A stretch of DNA of 64,000 nt from Hyposmocoma kahamanoa. Its lineage: Eukaryota > Arthropoda > Insecta > Lepidoptera > Cosmopterigidae. The notes beneath the pieces were generated by a model. That model was not told where the DNA came from and did not search any database. It saw only the letters and a list, made by a program, of their open reading frames with translations. The DNA lies in NCBI RefSeq assembly GCF_003589595.1, contig NW_020653713.1, forward strand, positions 5,575,405 through 5,639,404, in the 5' to 3' direction. Both the position numbers and the translations under genes were made by a program. How positions within the stretch are numbered: position 1 is the first letter of the stretch; each line of letters opens with the position of its first letter. Below, one piece after another: positions 33,418 through 44,216 of this stretch.

Positions 33418-33575
33418 TTATTGTGAAATGACTCCACTAGTTTGTTATAATTATTAATACAAAGATCGAACACTCAGAAAAAATTCCTTCGATCCGGTCG
33501 GATTCGAACCGACGTCTTCTTGCATACCGTGCCAGACGCTATATTAACTAAGCCACGGAACGAACCAACGGACCT
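33418..33575 (-). mobile_element. SINE-C, well preserved (inverted partner A)
   Basis: On the minus strand: CCGTGGCTTAGTTAATATAG (A-box region), then GGCACGGTATGCAAGAAG, a perfect T-arm (GTCGG/CCGAC around TTCGAAT; B box GGTTCGAATCC), the body ATCGAAGGAATTTTTTCTGA, and the tail TTTGTATTAATAATTATAAC. tRNA head plus shared body defines the SINE. Confidence 0.85.
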
Positions 33576-33664
33576 CACGAATTTTTCTATGTGATTGCGT
33601 CGTGTTTTTGTACTTGGTCTTTCAACGACTTTTTAGTCGTAGCGCCATCTATGAGAAATCTTTA

Positions 33665-33800
33665 ACAGATTTAACAGGCTTAGTTGGTATAGCGTCTGGC
33701 ACGGTATGCAAGAAGACGTCGGTTCGAATCCGACCGGATCGAAGGAATTTTTTCTGAGCGTTTTTTCTGAGTGTTCGATCTTTGTATTAATAATTATAAT
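33665..33800 (+). mobile_element. SINE-C, well preserved (inverted partner B)
   Basis: GGCTTAGTTGGTATAGCG through the same tRNA-like head and body as partner A, with an internal ~16-bp tandem duplication of the TTTTTTCTGAG segment (around 33749-33770). The shared region is otherwise almost identical to the reverse complement of partner A. Confidence 0.85.
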
Positions 33801-34167
33801 ATTATTTATTTATATTTTACTGTTATTGTTAAAATTTGCTATTGTTATTATATTAGTATTATCAAGTTACTTGAACTGCATAATCATATTGTATTACAGT
33901 ATATGATTAATTATTGAATGAAAATTACATAAAAAATAAAAAACTTTGTATGCCACAAGGCGGTTCAAAATTCATTCTTGTAACAACTTTAAAATGTGTA
34001 TCACAAAGAAATAAACTATTTAATGATTTAATTTATTTGTAACAAGGTTTATATTACTTTATACCTATAAAAATCCGATAGGTTACTCACGTAACGTCAA
34101 CTCTTTAACTAAGTTTGTAAGTAATTATGGAACAGAAGAAGTCTTCCTGAGCCGGGTCCATTAGAAA
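33801..34167. other. AT-rich anonymous DNA
   Basis: Nothing recognised. Confidence 0.5.
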
Positions 34168-34372
34168 TATATATTTTTTTTATGATATCAAGTGACGACA
34201 GGATCAAGTCATTCACGTAGTGGTACACGTCTATCCATAACAGTTGCAGTATCACTCATAACTTTAAATCACAAAGATCTGATGAGCACTGCCACTGCGC
34301 CACTGCGATATAAGTTGACAAGTCCCATATGGCTGTAATTTTACTAGCATCCTTACCCTGGAAAAACCGGAT
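34168..34372 (-). repeat. Rep300 copy, head-truncated
   Basis: The plus strand begins TTTTTATGATATCAAGTGAC (complement of the tail), then CATAACAGTTGCAG, GATCTGATGAGCACTGCCAC and TTACCCTGGAAAAACCGGA, where it stops and the inverted partner begins. Confidence 0.85.
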
Positions 34373-34668
34373 TTAGTAGCAGAAGAAAGAGCGCCTTGTG
34401 AAAGAGTTCGTCCAGGATAGTACTGCCACCTTACCTATTTCTGCCGCTAAGCAGTAATCTGAGCATTTACTACCTTCCGGTTCTGAAGGGTAAGGGTGCT
34501 GGTGAAATTACAGGCACATGGGATTTTTTCAAGAGCAGGCTCAGTGGCTTTGCCCCTCATATTTTTGCGATTTAAAACTCCGGTGGCACTGCAACTGCTA
34601 TGGACAGGCGTGTAGCTTACCATCAGGTACACGACTTGTTCGTCCCGTCACTTGAAGTAATAAAAAAA
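34373..34668 (+). repeat. Rep300 copy, near full-length, inverted to its neighbour
   Basis: TTTAGTAGCAGAAGAAAGAG, then GTTCGTCCAGGATAGTACTG, GGCACATGGGATTTTTTC and GACTTGTTCGTCCCGTCACT with an A-run. It sits back to back with the minus-strand copy, so a large hairpin could form in a read-through transcript. Confidence 0.9.
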
Positions 34669-34995
34669 ATATTTCTTTTTTTATAAATTAAAGTTAATTT
34701 TAAAGGAAATTAGGAAGAAAAATAAAAATAAGAAAGTGTAAAAATATTCATTGAACTCGATACTTTTAGAGATGTTTGAAAAAGGTTAATCATCAAGAAA
34801 AATATTCATAAAGTTAAGCCGTTTTGAAATTTTCGAGGCTGTCTAATATTAGTTAGACGAACGTTATTATTTAATGGTAAACGTAAAAAAGACAGGACTT
34901 GAGACTTCTATTTCTAGATAATGTCTAATAAATACAAAATGGTATTTACTTTGTATTTAAAATAGTTTCCTATTTTATTAGAAAAGTGCTCGTCA
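34669..34995. other. AT-rich anonymous DNA
   Basis: Nothing recognised. Confidence 0.5.
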
Positions 34996-35057
34996 GATAG
35001 TTCTCGGAACTTATAAGTTCAGAGAACTATCGGAACTTATAAGTTCAGAGAACTATC
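34996..35057. repeat. Palindromic tandem repeat
   Basis: Two perfect 26-bp units (35005-35030 and 35031-35056), each containing the perfect 14-bp palindrome GAACTTATAAGTTC. GATAGTTCTC at 34996 is the inverse of GAGAACTATC at the unit ends, so each unit folds into a longer hairpin. Confidence 0.93.
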
Positions 35058-35974
35058 TTACATAGATAACCTTATATTTATTTAAACAATCTGTGGTTTA
35101 ATTTAGTTTTCATTGGTCGAACTTTTTGTGTAACCATTTTGTTTTGTAATTTTTTGTGGCGTCATTTGTGGTATACAAATAAATATATTTATATATTCAT
35201 ATACCACATATAATATAATATATATAATATATTTATTATCTTTCTTGTATTACTTGTTTCTGATTTTTACGATGCGATAAAAAAATAAATAGCGAAGATA
35301 TTTAAGCAGCGTCAGTAAAGCTATGGTTTCGCATTAAAGTTCAAATAGCTCTTAACGAAATCGATTGGGAACCTTAAAGTACAAAACAAGCGCAAACAAA
35401 AAAGAACGACCGAACAAGAATGAAAGAGCAATTTGGTGAAACAATTCGGAAACAAAGCTATTTGTGCGCCGCAAACATTTGCATGGGGAAGCGGGTAAAT
35501 GTCAAGTAAAGTGTAGTTTAGGCTGTCACACCTTGTTGCAACCTAAGGGAGGTAGCGGAAATTGTGAACCTCGTGTTTTCAGAACCAAATTTACCTAAAT
35601 ATCTTCTATCTTCATATTCAAAAAAAGCGTTTGAAAATTCCGCCACAATGTACACCCAACCCCATGGATGCACATTAGAGCCCATAAGGTTCAAAGGCAA
35701 AAATTGTATACTTATAAACTTGGGTTTAGGGTCGTTCGTATTAGTGTTAAAAATTACATGTAAATTAGAATAATAAGAATATGTGTATATACATACATAC
35801 AAAAGATAAGAATGTAATAATATATATAATAAATTGTTTATTGAATAACTTATTATAAAAAGAAATAACTAAAGACTAATTATGCGTATCAACGTAAAAT
35901 ATAACACATATACCTGAACTAGGAGAATCCTGTATTTCAGGTAAAAAGTACTAATTATATAGCAAATTTGTAGC
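35058..35974. other. AT-rich DNA; unrecognised open region
   Basis: 35160-35245 is an AT-rich partly palindromic tract (GTGGTATA...TATACCAC). 35518-35802 is open on both strands (94 codons minus, 69 plus) with no family I recognise, so no gene is called. Confidence 0.4.
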
Positions 35975-36130
35975 CTAGGTAGAGCGGTGGTTCTAGTTTC
36001 GCATACGGATGCAGTTTCGCGAATTTTTCTTCGTGTTCGATTTTTGTAATAATAATTACAACAAACTAGTGTAGTGATTACATTAAAAAAAATAGTATAA
36101 TGATAAAAAAACATCGTGATATTCAATACA
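35975..36130 (+). mobile_element. SINE-C, degraded head
   Basis: GCGAATTTTTCTTCGTGTTC, GATTTTTGTAATAATAATTA, AACAAACTAGTGTAGTGATT and AACATCGTGATATTCAATAC follow the SINE-C body. Upstream, GGTAGAGCGGTGGTTC is a tRNA-like scrap. Confidence 0.65.
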
Positions 36131-37682
36131 GTCAATATTACAAAGATACTGCTCAGAAAATATTCAAAAATATTATTTAAAGCTCTCAAACTTAACAATA
36201 GTCGTCGATTCAGGCCGTCATCTTCAGACGACACCGACGCTTTGCATTGGTAGGACTACCCAATAAGTATAAATAAAAATACATTTATTTCTCTACAGAA
36301 CATAGGAATCGCAATACTTCAAAACTAACAAAAAATACGACAGAGTGGACAGGTTACATTTTCAGCATTGCTGATTTTCACCTGTAGCTAGCGATTCGCT
36401 TGCTGCACCAGGTTAATACGCGGAATGTACACCAAATATATATTTATCTTAAGTAATAACTAGTAATACATTAAATATTGAAGAAAAACTCATTTTGTCT
36501 CAAGGTAAACATTTTCTTTGATCTAATTTCATTGTTTCACATACAAAAACTCACGCCCTTGGATTTCCATTAATGAAGGCATAAACTATCGATTGACACT
36601 TAGTAAGAACCTTACAAGCCTCGTGCGTCACTTACATACATCAATCTTTCCATACAACCCATCTTATTCATCCTCACTGAGCACTCCAGTTTTTGTAAGA
36701 ATACTGTTTTCATGATCAGATAAAGTTTCTTCGTGGTCATCATCTTCCAATGTTGCCTTCCACGTTATTCCATATGATATTTATGTTTCTTTCGTTAATC
36801 TACATTCATTTCTGATTTACGAGCTCATTATGTGTACAACTAAGCAGTGAGACTTCTTAGTATGTTTTGTATATCCATAAACGTGTAATGAGTATGTATT
36901 AAAGGCCAGGATCAAAAGGCCAAATGAGATAGATAAACATAAACTTGTCTTAAATAAAAAATACTATTTTGGCCCCTGAGACCAAAAGATGCTACTGTAC
37001 GTTCTTATGTACCGTTTCGTGCTAGTCCGTAATTCGGTTGGCAGTTGTGTCGGAGTATAAACCTGGCCGCCCACTGGGACAAGATCTGTGTCACAGGTCT
37101 CCGCTAGAACGACGAACTTCACAAAAAACTAGTACCAACTTATTTTTATGTTTTTGAATATGAAATAAAAAACTATTGACTTCACATGGTCAATTTGTTC
37201 CACTTATGGTGAGGATGGTTTTATAGCGCTTTCACTTTAATGATCTCGGTGTTAACTCCATTACATAGACACGTCGTGGCTATAAATTCTTTTCAAACGA
37301 GCACACGTTCCAACGCTTACTCATCCTAAGGTCACCTTACAGCTTCCTACGTCCTCCAATAGGTCATAAGCTATATAAGAATGCTGTAAATTACGTTTAA
37401 GATCCTAAAACGGGAAAATTTTATTCAAATTCGGGAATATTCCGAATGTGGGTCAAATTTTTAACACGTGTATTGATGACGTATTATTTAGCTGATGTGA
37501 AAAGGAATTCAGCGTCCAATTTGTAAATAGAAGAAAATCGCAAATAATATGTGTCGTTATTTTTAGGACTATATTTTGACATTATTTGAATACGGAATTT
37601 TATAAAAATATATTACTTATTTTGTCAATAAAATGGCAGTATTTTTCCTGCTATATATTTATTATGATCGTCAAATTGGCGA
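36131..37682. other. Anonymous DNA
   Basis: 36265-36420 may be a minus-strand retroelement 3' end (AAAAATACATTTATTTCTC). Otherwise no element, RNA gene or convincing frame. Confidence 0.45.
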
Positions 37683-37810
37683 ACAGTCTAATGGTTCACG
37701 CCGAATCCGGCCGGATCGAAGGAATTTTATAATAATACCAAACTAGTGAAGTAATTTCAAAAAAAATACTTGAATATCATGATAGTGAAATATTCTCACA
37801 GTCAATAAAA
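37683..37810 (+). mobile_element. SINE-C, partial
   Basis: TCTAATGGTTCACGCCGAAT, CCGGCCGGATCGAAGGAATT and AAACTAGTGAAGTAATTTC. The tRNA head is mostly deleted; body and T-arm scrap remain. Confidence 0.65.
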
Positions 37811-37842
37811 CACTTAAAGACTTAATGGTTATTAAGTATTTT

Positions 37843-38075
37843 TTAACCGACTTCAAAAAAAGGAGCAGGTTCGCCATTCGATTTTTTTTGTATGTCACGG
37901 GATAACTCTAATTACCAATTTGTGGACCGATTTTGATTTTTTTTTGTTGAAAAGAGGGTACTTCGGTAGTGGTCTCATTTAAATTAGAAAAAAAATATTT
38001 TCTCTCCAAGGGTGGTAAACTAGGGGATGAATCCGGTTTCACGCACTTTCCGGTAACCGTTTTCTTTATAAAAAA
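37843..38075 (-). repeat. RepG copy
   Basis: Plus strand TTTTTTAACCGACTTCAAAA, TGTATGTCACGGGATAACTC and CAAGGGTGGTAAA, with a possible continuation to TTTCCGGTAACCG, the complement of RepG. A 128-codon minus-strand frame overlapping this repeat is therefore not a gene. Confidence 0.75.
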
Positions 38076-38655
38076 GATATATGTATATGTTACATTTACA
38101 TTTCTATAACAACTTACGTCTTGTGTAAGCATTGGTGCTAAACCAGTGCATAAAGTGAAGCAAGTTAGGGTCGGTTTTACTAATTTAAAAAAACGAACTG
38201 TAAAATTGTTACATTTGCACCACACGCTTAGCAATAGATCGAGCCAGTAACGGTATCGTATTCGCATCGCAAATGGTAATGAAGCCGCCACCATGTAGTA
38301 AATATGCTTGTAACTGTCCCTGTACTACCTGATACTTTTGCACTAGTATCACAGGACCCTAATAAGGTAAATGAGTGGTCCCTCGGATGAAAAAAATAAG
38401 AAAGAAGCGCGGAGATATGTCTGAATATATCAAGAATTATCATTAAGTGTATTATAAATGTTCTACACATTAGCTAATATATTTCGACTTTCCATTTGTC
38501 GAAACACAAACATTTATTCAAATTCAAATTCATCTATTCTCAGACCAATTAGTCCACATTTGTTAGTAACAATCTTATGACCTAAGTTAGTAGAAACAAG
38601 GAAAATATTTTTTTAAATTAATTAAATTATTATATTATTATTATAAATGCCTCCG
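38076..38655. other. Anonymous DNA
   Basis: Nothing recognised. Confidence 0.5.
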
Positions 38656-38846
38656 TGCCTCCGTGGCCGAACGGTCTCCGGGTTCGATTCCCAGGCCGGG
38701 AGAAATATTTGTATGGCCTACATTTATTTCTCTCGTGAGTTTGGGTGTAATTTGTGGTTGTCTGTGTGTGTGTCCATGGCACCCGCGACACAGGGTTTCC
38801 CTAGTGCGGGGCTATGTTGAGTGTGTGCGTTATTATTATTATTATA
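38656..38846 (+). mobile_element. SINE-A with shortened tRNA head
   Basis: CCTCCGTGGCCGAACGGTCT joins almost directly to GGGTTCGATTCCCAGG, so the anticodon-arm region (about 26 bp in the 42.7-kb copy) is deleted. The body is intact through TCCATGGCACCCGCGACACA and GTGCGGGGCTATGTTGAG, with an ATT-repeat tail. Confidence 0.9.
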
Positions 38847-40490
38847 AATACATTATAATATGTCCACGTGTGACACGGCGAACCTACGGAAAACAGCCTA
38901 GTCAGACGCCATGGCAACTAAGCCACTGAAAATTTTACCTATTTGACTATGTTTATATTGTTGATGACTGTGCCAATTTTCACTGCAAAATTTTAATCTA
39001 CTGAGAAACCCTGAAATTGATTTTCAATCAGTCTTATCAAATTAGTTCGATTCACATTTCATATTCTGATTTTTGTCAATACTGTAGGCATCATTGCAAA
39101 ACATACGTACTACTTATACATATTTGCGAAAAGTCACCCTACATCCAAATACGTCTCTGCACACTATACAGTAATGAGTTTTTTCTAAAGAGCTTTTGAT
39201 AATATAGCGTAGAAAATATGGTTCAACTTCACACGTTAAGGTGTAAAATTTGCAGTAATGTTACCGCGCTTTAAAACTAACTTATATTTATTTTCCTCTT
39301 ACAAAATGATCCAAGTAATTAGGGCGCTTGTAAAATTTAAACTTTTATTTGTGCTACGAATTTATTTTTTTCCTTAGATAATTAAAGGGTCTTAACGGGT
39401 TTTAGTATGGTTACCCTTTTTGTATAAAATACAGTTTCAGGATTTTTTTGGTTAAACGTAGGGAATGAGTAACCTTGGCATCCACGTCTCAAGCAGATTG
39501 AAGAAGTCCTAGAAAAAGGTTATAGATACCAGAAGAAACAAAAATGTATGAAAACACTATTGCGAAGAAGGGAAAAAGCCTCGTCGCGAGCGTAGTGAGA
39601 GCGTAGAGTGTAGCAAGCATTGTGAGAGCTTAAAGAGACAGAACGTACCTCGGAAATGGTTCGTAACGTACCTCAAAAACGACGTGTCATATACAGGTTT
39701 TTTTGTTTATTTTCTTTTTCATTTTTTAAATGTATTCAATATCCGTGACCGGTATCTACTAGGTAGTTCATAAATCGCATATTTCATATCACAACACGAA
39801 AGTACAATAATAATATTCGTAGTACATCGATTTCATAGGTTTCCACGAATGTTACTCTTCACAAGTCAGCCTTGAAAATGGGACCTGAAATTATCAACCA
39901 GGAATGAAACCAAAACGCTAGTTAGTTTATAAAAACAAACACGTGATTTTTAAGTAGTCTCATTTCTATTCACTAATAGCAGTATTTTAAATACTAAAAC
40001 TTTATAAACATAAGAAATAAATCAGTGTTAGTAATATAGTAAATTTTTCTTACACGCTAAGGTCAGCACAATATAAATAGACCTAATACTAGACAGAGAA
40101 AATGCCATGGCTAGACCTTACGCATTCAATGGTTTTGTTAAAGATGGGTTACCTGTCAATAGCCCGTAATGACATTTTCCAGAAATAACGTTTGGTCGAA
40201 ATTTCATAACCTCGAAAGTAATTTTGAGAGGAAAATGATTTTTCTTTTAAACCGGACTTAACCTAACCTAACCGAACCTAATCTTGTGTCAAACAGTGTC
40301 TTTGCGATAAATAATCAACATATCCTGAAAGAACAACTGTTTCGTTATAATTCGGTTTTCGGTGTAATGAAAATTCGAACAAACGTTATTTCGTGCAAAA
40401 AAAAATTCGACTTTGTGATAGGTGAAAAATAATAACATTGCGTTATCTCGAAACTATTTCATAACTAACATCATCGTTAGCCTATTACAC
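38847..40490. other. Anonymous DNA with a short telomere-like run
   Basis: 40257-40281 reads CTTAACCTAACCTAACCGAA then CCTAA, a five-unit match to the insect telomeric motif TTAGG (minus strand). No other structure is recognised. 39480-39680 is purine-rich on the plus strand without a known match. Confidence 0.45.
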
Positions 40491-40940
40491 ATAGTAGTAT
40501 TAGGCTCCTTGTACAAAAGTTCGTCTAGGGAAGTACTGCTACCTTACCTATTTCTGTAATGCGGTCATATGAGCATTACTCTGTGTTCCGGCTTTGAAGA
40601 GTAAATATGCTGTTGAAATTACAGGCACATGGGACTTGTCAACTTATATCTCAGAACGAAGAGCGCAGTAGCAGTGCCCCGTTACCTGCCTCCGTAGCCG
40701 AACGACTGCCACGCAGAGGTCCCAAGTTCGATTCCCGGGAGAAAAATTTGAATGGCCTACATTTATTTCTCTCGTAAGTTTGGGTGTAACTTGTGGTTGT
40801 CTATGTGTGTATCCATGAGACACAGAGTTTCAGAGTTTCTCTAGTGCGGGGCTATGTTGAGTGTTTCTCTGACTGCCACTGTAACTGCTATGGATAGGCG
40901 TGTTGCTTACTTCTTTGACCTTGTTTGGCCTGTCACTTGG
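40491..40940 (+). repeat. Rep300 copy split by SINE-A
   Basis: First part 40491-40685 (GGCTCCTTGTACAAAAGTTC ... CGCAGTAGCAGTGCCCC). The second part from about 40868 (CTGACTGCCACTGTAACTGC, GGATAGGCGTGTTGCTTAC, GTTTGGCCTGTCACTTGG). The missing piece is the hairpin loop, replaced by the SINE. Confidence 0.85.
40688..40867 (+). mobile_element. SINE-A inserted in Rep300
   Basis: CTGCCTCCGTAGCCGAACGA (A box), GTTCGATTCCCGGGAG (B box), body GTTTGGGTGTAACTTGTGGT, and end GTGCGGGGCTATGTTGAGTG. The position inside Rep300 shows SINE-A was active after this Rep300 copy landed. Confidence 0.9.
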
Positions 40941-41100
40941 TACCGTAAAATAACTCATCCCAGGGAGGACAAAGGTTTCCTTTAAGACAAAGGTTTAGGC
41001 CAGTGTCTGCCAAGCAGGCCTAATACGGATTGGAGACTTCACACGTTTGCAATTTTTTTTTTAAATTAAATGGACTTGCATAGATAGGATCTACGATGAA

Positions 41101-41195
41101 ACGAGCTCGCCCAGAAGATACCTATTCAGTCGCACCTTAAAGAGACTCGGGTTTTATGAATTCGGAAACACAGTCGCAGGCAGGGACTTCAGAAG
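41101..41195 (-). pseudogene. LINE C-terminal relic
   Basis: The minus strand reads LKSLPATVFPNS, a stop, then NPSLFKVRLNRYLLGELVS, the LINE C-terminal signature. 41005-41050 upstream (GGCCTAATACGGATTGGAGA) is another repeat scrap I have seen in lepidopteran sequence but cannot name. Confidence 0.65.
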
Positions 41196-42214
41196 ATGAT
41201 GCAAAGTACTTAATACGCCTGAAGGGAATATCGACCAATTAAGGATGATATCTCGCCGCACGTCTAGACGTCCGATGGTAAGTTGTAGTCCTTCTATCTA
41301 CCATCGCTGCAATATATTTACCTGAAACAAAAAACAATCGAATGAGTTGGCAAATACTCACGAGGTGTCTGTGTAAAAGCGTTTTGGGTGTAGCGCATCG
41401 GTCTATCACAGTGATTGACACGGGAAAACGAAGAAAAATATCGCTTTACGCATAATTAAGATTGATAGCCGGCGAGGAATACATTTGGACGGACTTAGTA
41501 GGGGTGGTATTTAAAAAATAGGATTAGATTTTGTGCATGTATGCACCGTCCAATCATTTATTTAAGTTTTGACAGCAGCGAATTTCAATCAATTAGTGAT
41601 GTCCTGATGCGTTTCCGATTCGATTTTATGTAACAATCGATTTTATTTATGTTGAGATTATAATCGTGAATGTTATGTGATTAGAATTGAGATATTGCGT
41701 TTGACAATTTGTATTCTCAAGAATTAATAAATAATGTTAATGAGGATTCAAATGAAGAATCCCGTTCATATGGAACAGAATTCGACTGTTCATTATAATA
41801 AACAATAAAAAATAATAAGAATTTATTATAATTATGTATAATTTATTGCATTTCATTATAATTTATTCGACAAGTACCAAAATTTATCAACTTAAATAAT
41901 CTTCGTTTATGTGACGAAGAATCTGTTAGCTCGATTAATATCGTAGCTAAAGGGCACGTCGCTTCACTAAAATAAAAAAAAAAAAGAGTCCAGGAAGTAT
42001 TGCATTTCTTTGCCTATGGTTTTATGTCAATAATTACAGAACTTCGGAGGCATGCAAGTTAAATAAATAGTTGGACGGAGTATAGTGGCTGTTTAGCAAC
42101 AACTATACATACGCAACGGCACGTTTGGAGGTCATTACGTCGGTTAAATTTGATAACTTCGTAACTCAGTTTTAGGACTAAATCCCTTTCATACGTGCGA
42201 CGATGCTGACCTCT
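41196..42214. other. AT-rich anonymous DNA
   Basis: Includes a run of 13 A near 41970. No feature recognised. Confidence 0.5.
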
Positions 42215-42411
42215 TTGCCAAGTTTTGTTGAAATCAATAGTTTCCCACCCTTAGAGGTGGAAAATTTTCTTCAATTTAAATGGGACCCATGCTGAGGTTC
42301 TTTCCAACAAAAAAGAATCATCAAAATCGGTTCACAAACCGGTGTAATCGCGTAATATAGACGCACAAAAATAATATACAGTCGAATTAATTTTTGAGAT
42401 CGTTTAAAAAT
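42215..42411 (+). repeat. RepG copy, 5'-truncated
   Basis: TTGCCAAGTTTTGTTGAAAT, CCCACCCTTAGAGGTGG and AAAGAATCATCAAAATCGG, with an eroded end near GATCGTTTAAAAA. Confidence 0.75.
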
Positions 42412-42688
42412 AAAGATATAATCATAGAATGTCCTATAATTTCTAGAAATTCTCTTTTTTTGTGCCTACTCAAAAGTACACATTAATGGAGGTTGGAGGA
42501 TGGAGGAAGGCCAATGTTAGTAAAAATCTCAAAATAGTGTTCTTCTTTTCCAAAAAAGAATTGGAAATTAAAATTAGAAGCTGACTTTGCGTTTTCGTTA
42601 ATTTTGTACATTTTATTTACAAGAGCTTTTTTATTTCTAAAACATACATTAATTAACGTTAAACTGTTTTTTTTAATTTAAATTTAAA

Positions 42689-42857
42689 TGCCTCCGTGGC
42701 CGAACAGTTACCATGCTGGTCTGCTATGCAGAAGTCCCGGGTTCGGTTACCGAACCGTGCGAAAAATTCAGTGGCCTACGTTTATTTATCTCGTGAATTA
42801 TCGAGTAAATGGTTGTCTATGTGTATCCATGGCACCCTATATACAGGGTTTCTATAA
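42689..42857 (+). mobile_element. SINE-A, fullest tRNA head
   Basis: CCTCCGTGGCCGAACAGTTA, CTGGTCTGCTATGCAGAAG and GGGTTCGGTTACCG (B box with one change), then the body with a shortened TTATCGAGTAAATGG. It keeps the anticodon-arm region deleted in the 38.7-kb copy. Confidence 0.88.
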
Positions 42858-43460
42858 AAATTAAAAATTGAGTTTATTGCTTTATCACAAAATCTAAAAA
42901 AATATGCATTTTAATTTAATTACGATTTTTTCCAATAACATTTGCGTAAGGCTTTGCAAAATCGATGTCAAAACATGTTAACGTAATTGCTATTTTACAT
43001 TATTTTCCCACGTAATTTTTGTTCCGCTAAATTTGCCAATAAGTGTTTACACATATTTTTATATTGAGTGACGGTTGGAAAATATATTCCACTCTATTGT
43101 GCAAACAAAAATTGAACATAAAGAAAAATTTAAATCCTTCAAATCTATCTTTACAAATTAATGTGTATTCATTTATTACGTAATTAAATATGTTCGATAT
43201 TAATAACGTCAACATCAAAAATACTTGAATATTAATTTATGCTTGGGGGCCCAATTATTTAATACTATGTGGCGCAAAATTCTGAATAGGGACCTGTGAA
43301 ACGTTACACGAAATTCGTTACCAAGTAATACGGCCCGTCATGTCAAAAGAAACGAAAAGCTGGCGTTTATTGGATCTCAGGAAACTTATATTGATACTAT
43401 TTTAGACTTTAGTTGTTAAGTCTACAGAAAATACACTATTTATTTTCTATAATTAAAAAA
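42858..43460. other. AT-rich anonymous DNA
   Basis: Nothing recognised. Confidence 0.5.
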
Positions 43461-43722
43461 TAGCATAGGTAGAGCTTCTTATGAAAGAGTTCCTCCAGGG
43501 ACCTTAGTTATTCCTGCCGCCAAGCAGTAATATCAGCATTACTGTGCTCCGATTTTGAAAAGGTGTTGGTGAAATTACACACGGGATTCGTCAACTTATG
43601 TCTCAGGGTGACGGGCAGTGCCTTAGATCTTTTCGATTTAAATCACTGAATAGCACTGCAACTGCTTGTCGCTTACCACCAGGCGCACGACTTGTTCGTC
43701 CCGTCACTTGACATCATAAAAA
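43461..43722 (+). repeat. Rep300 copy with small deletions
   Basis: TAGCATAGGTAGAGCTTCTT, CCGCCAAGCAGTAATATCAG and CGACTTGTTCGTCCCGTCAC with an A-run. The left hairpin arm (GTGGCAGTGCCCC) is shortened to GGCAGTGCC. Confidence 0.85.
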
Positions 43723-43777
43723 AAGACTCGACACTCGACGTCGTATTTTAGGTTCCAGATTCTCGCATCTACAATTG

Positions 43778-43857
43778 TTGCTTGGCGGCAGAAATAGGTA
43801 AGGTGGCAGTACATCCCTGGATGAGCTCTTTCACATGGAGCTCTACTGCTACTAAGT
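43778..43857 (-). repeat. Rep300 head fragment
   Basis: The plus strand reads GTTGCTTGGCGGCAGAAATA, GGCAGTACATCCCTGGATGA and ACATGGAGCTCTACTGCTAC, the complement of the first 80 bp of Rep300. Confidence 0.85.
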
Positions 43858-44216
43858 CTCTTTTGATGAAAGGGTTTCAGCCGTAGACCGGCACGCTTTT
43901 CCAATACGGGTTGGTCACTTCAGCCATTTTTCATGGGTTAGGATCGGAAAAAGGTTTACATATTTCTTGATCGTTTTAATCACAAATTTGTACAACTGAC
44001 ACGTATACAAAAAGGAATGAATTGGTGGCACCTATCAGAAACGAAACAAACAATGATCAAATGATAATAAACACGGCAATTATACCAGCTGTTAATTATT
44101 CTAACTTTTCTACTACTAACTAACTAACTCTGTCAAATGTAATATCTCCTTGCTTGTAAGTCATCAAGATAAAGAAAACATGTCCATGTCTTAGATTTTG
44201 CTATTATACTAATAAT

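Noticed and set aside
35518..35802. 94-codon minus-strand frame, open on both strands
   Set aside because: No recognisable motif, and simultaneous openness on both strands suggests chance.
37908..38294. 128-codon minus-strand frame
   Set aside because: Overlaps a RepG copy at its end and has no protein-family resemblance.
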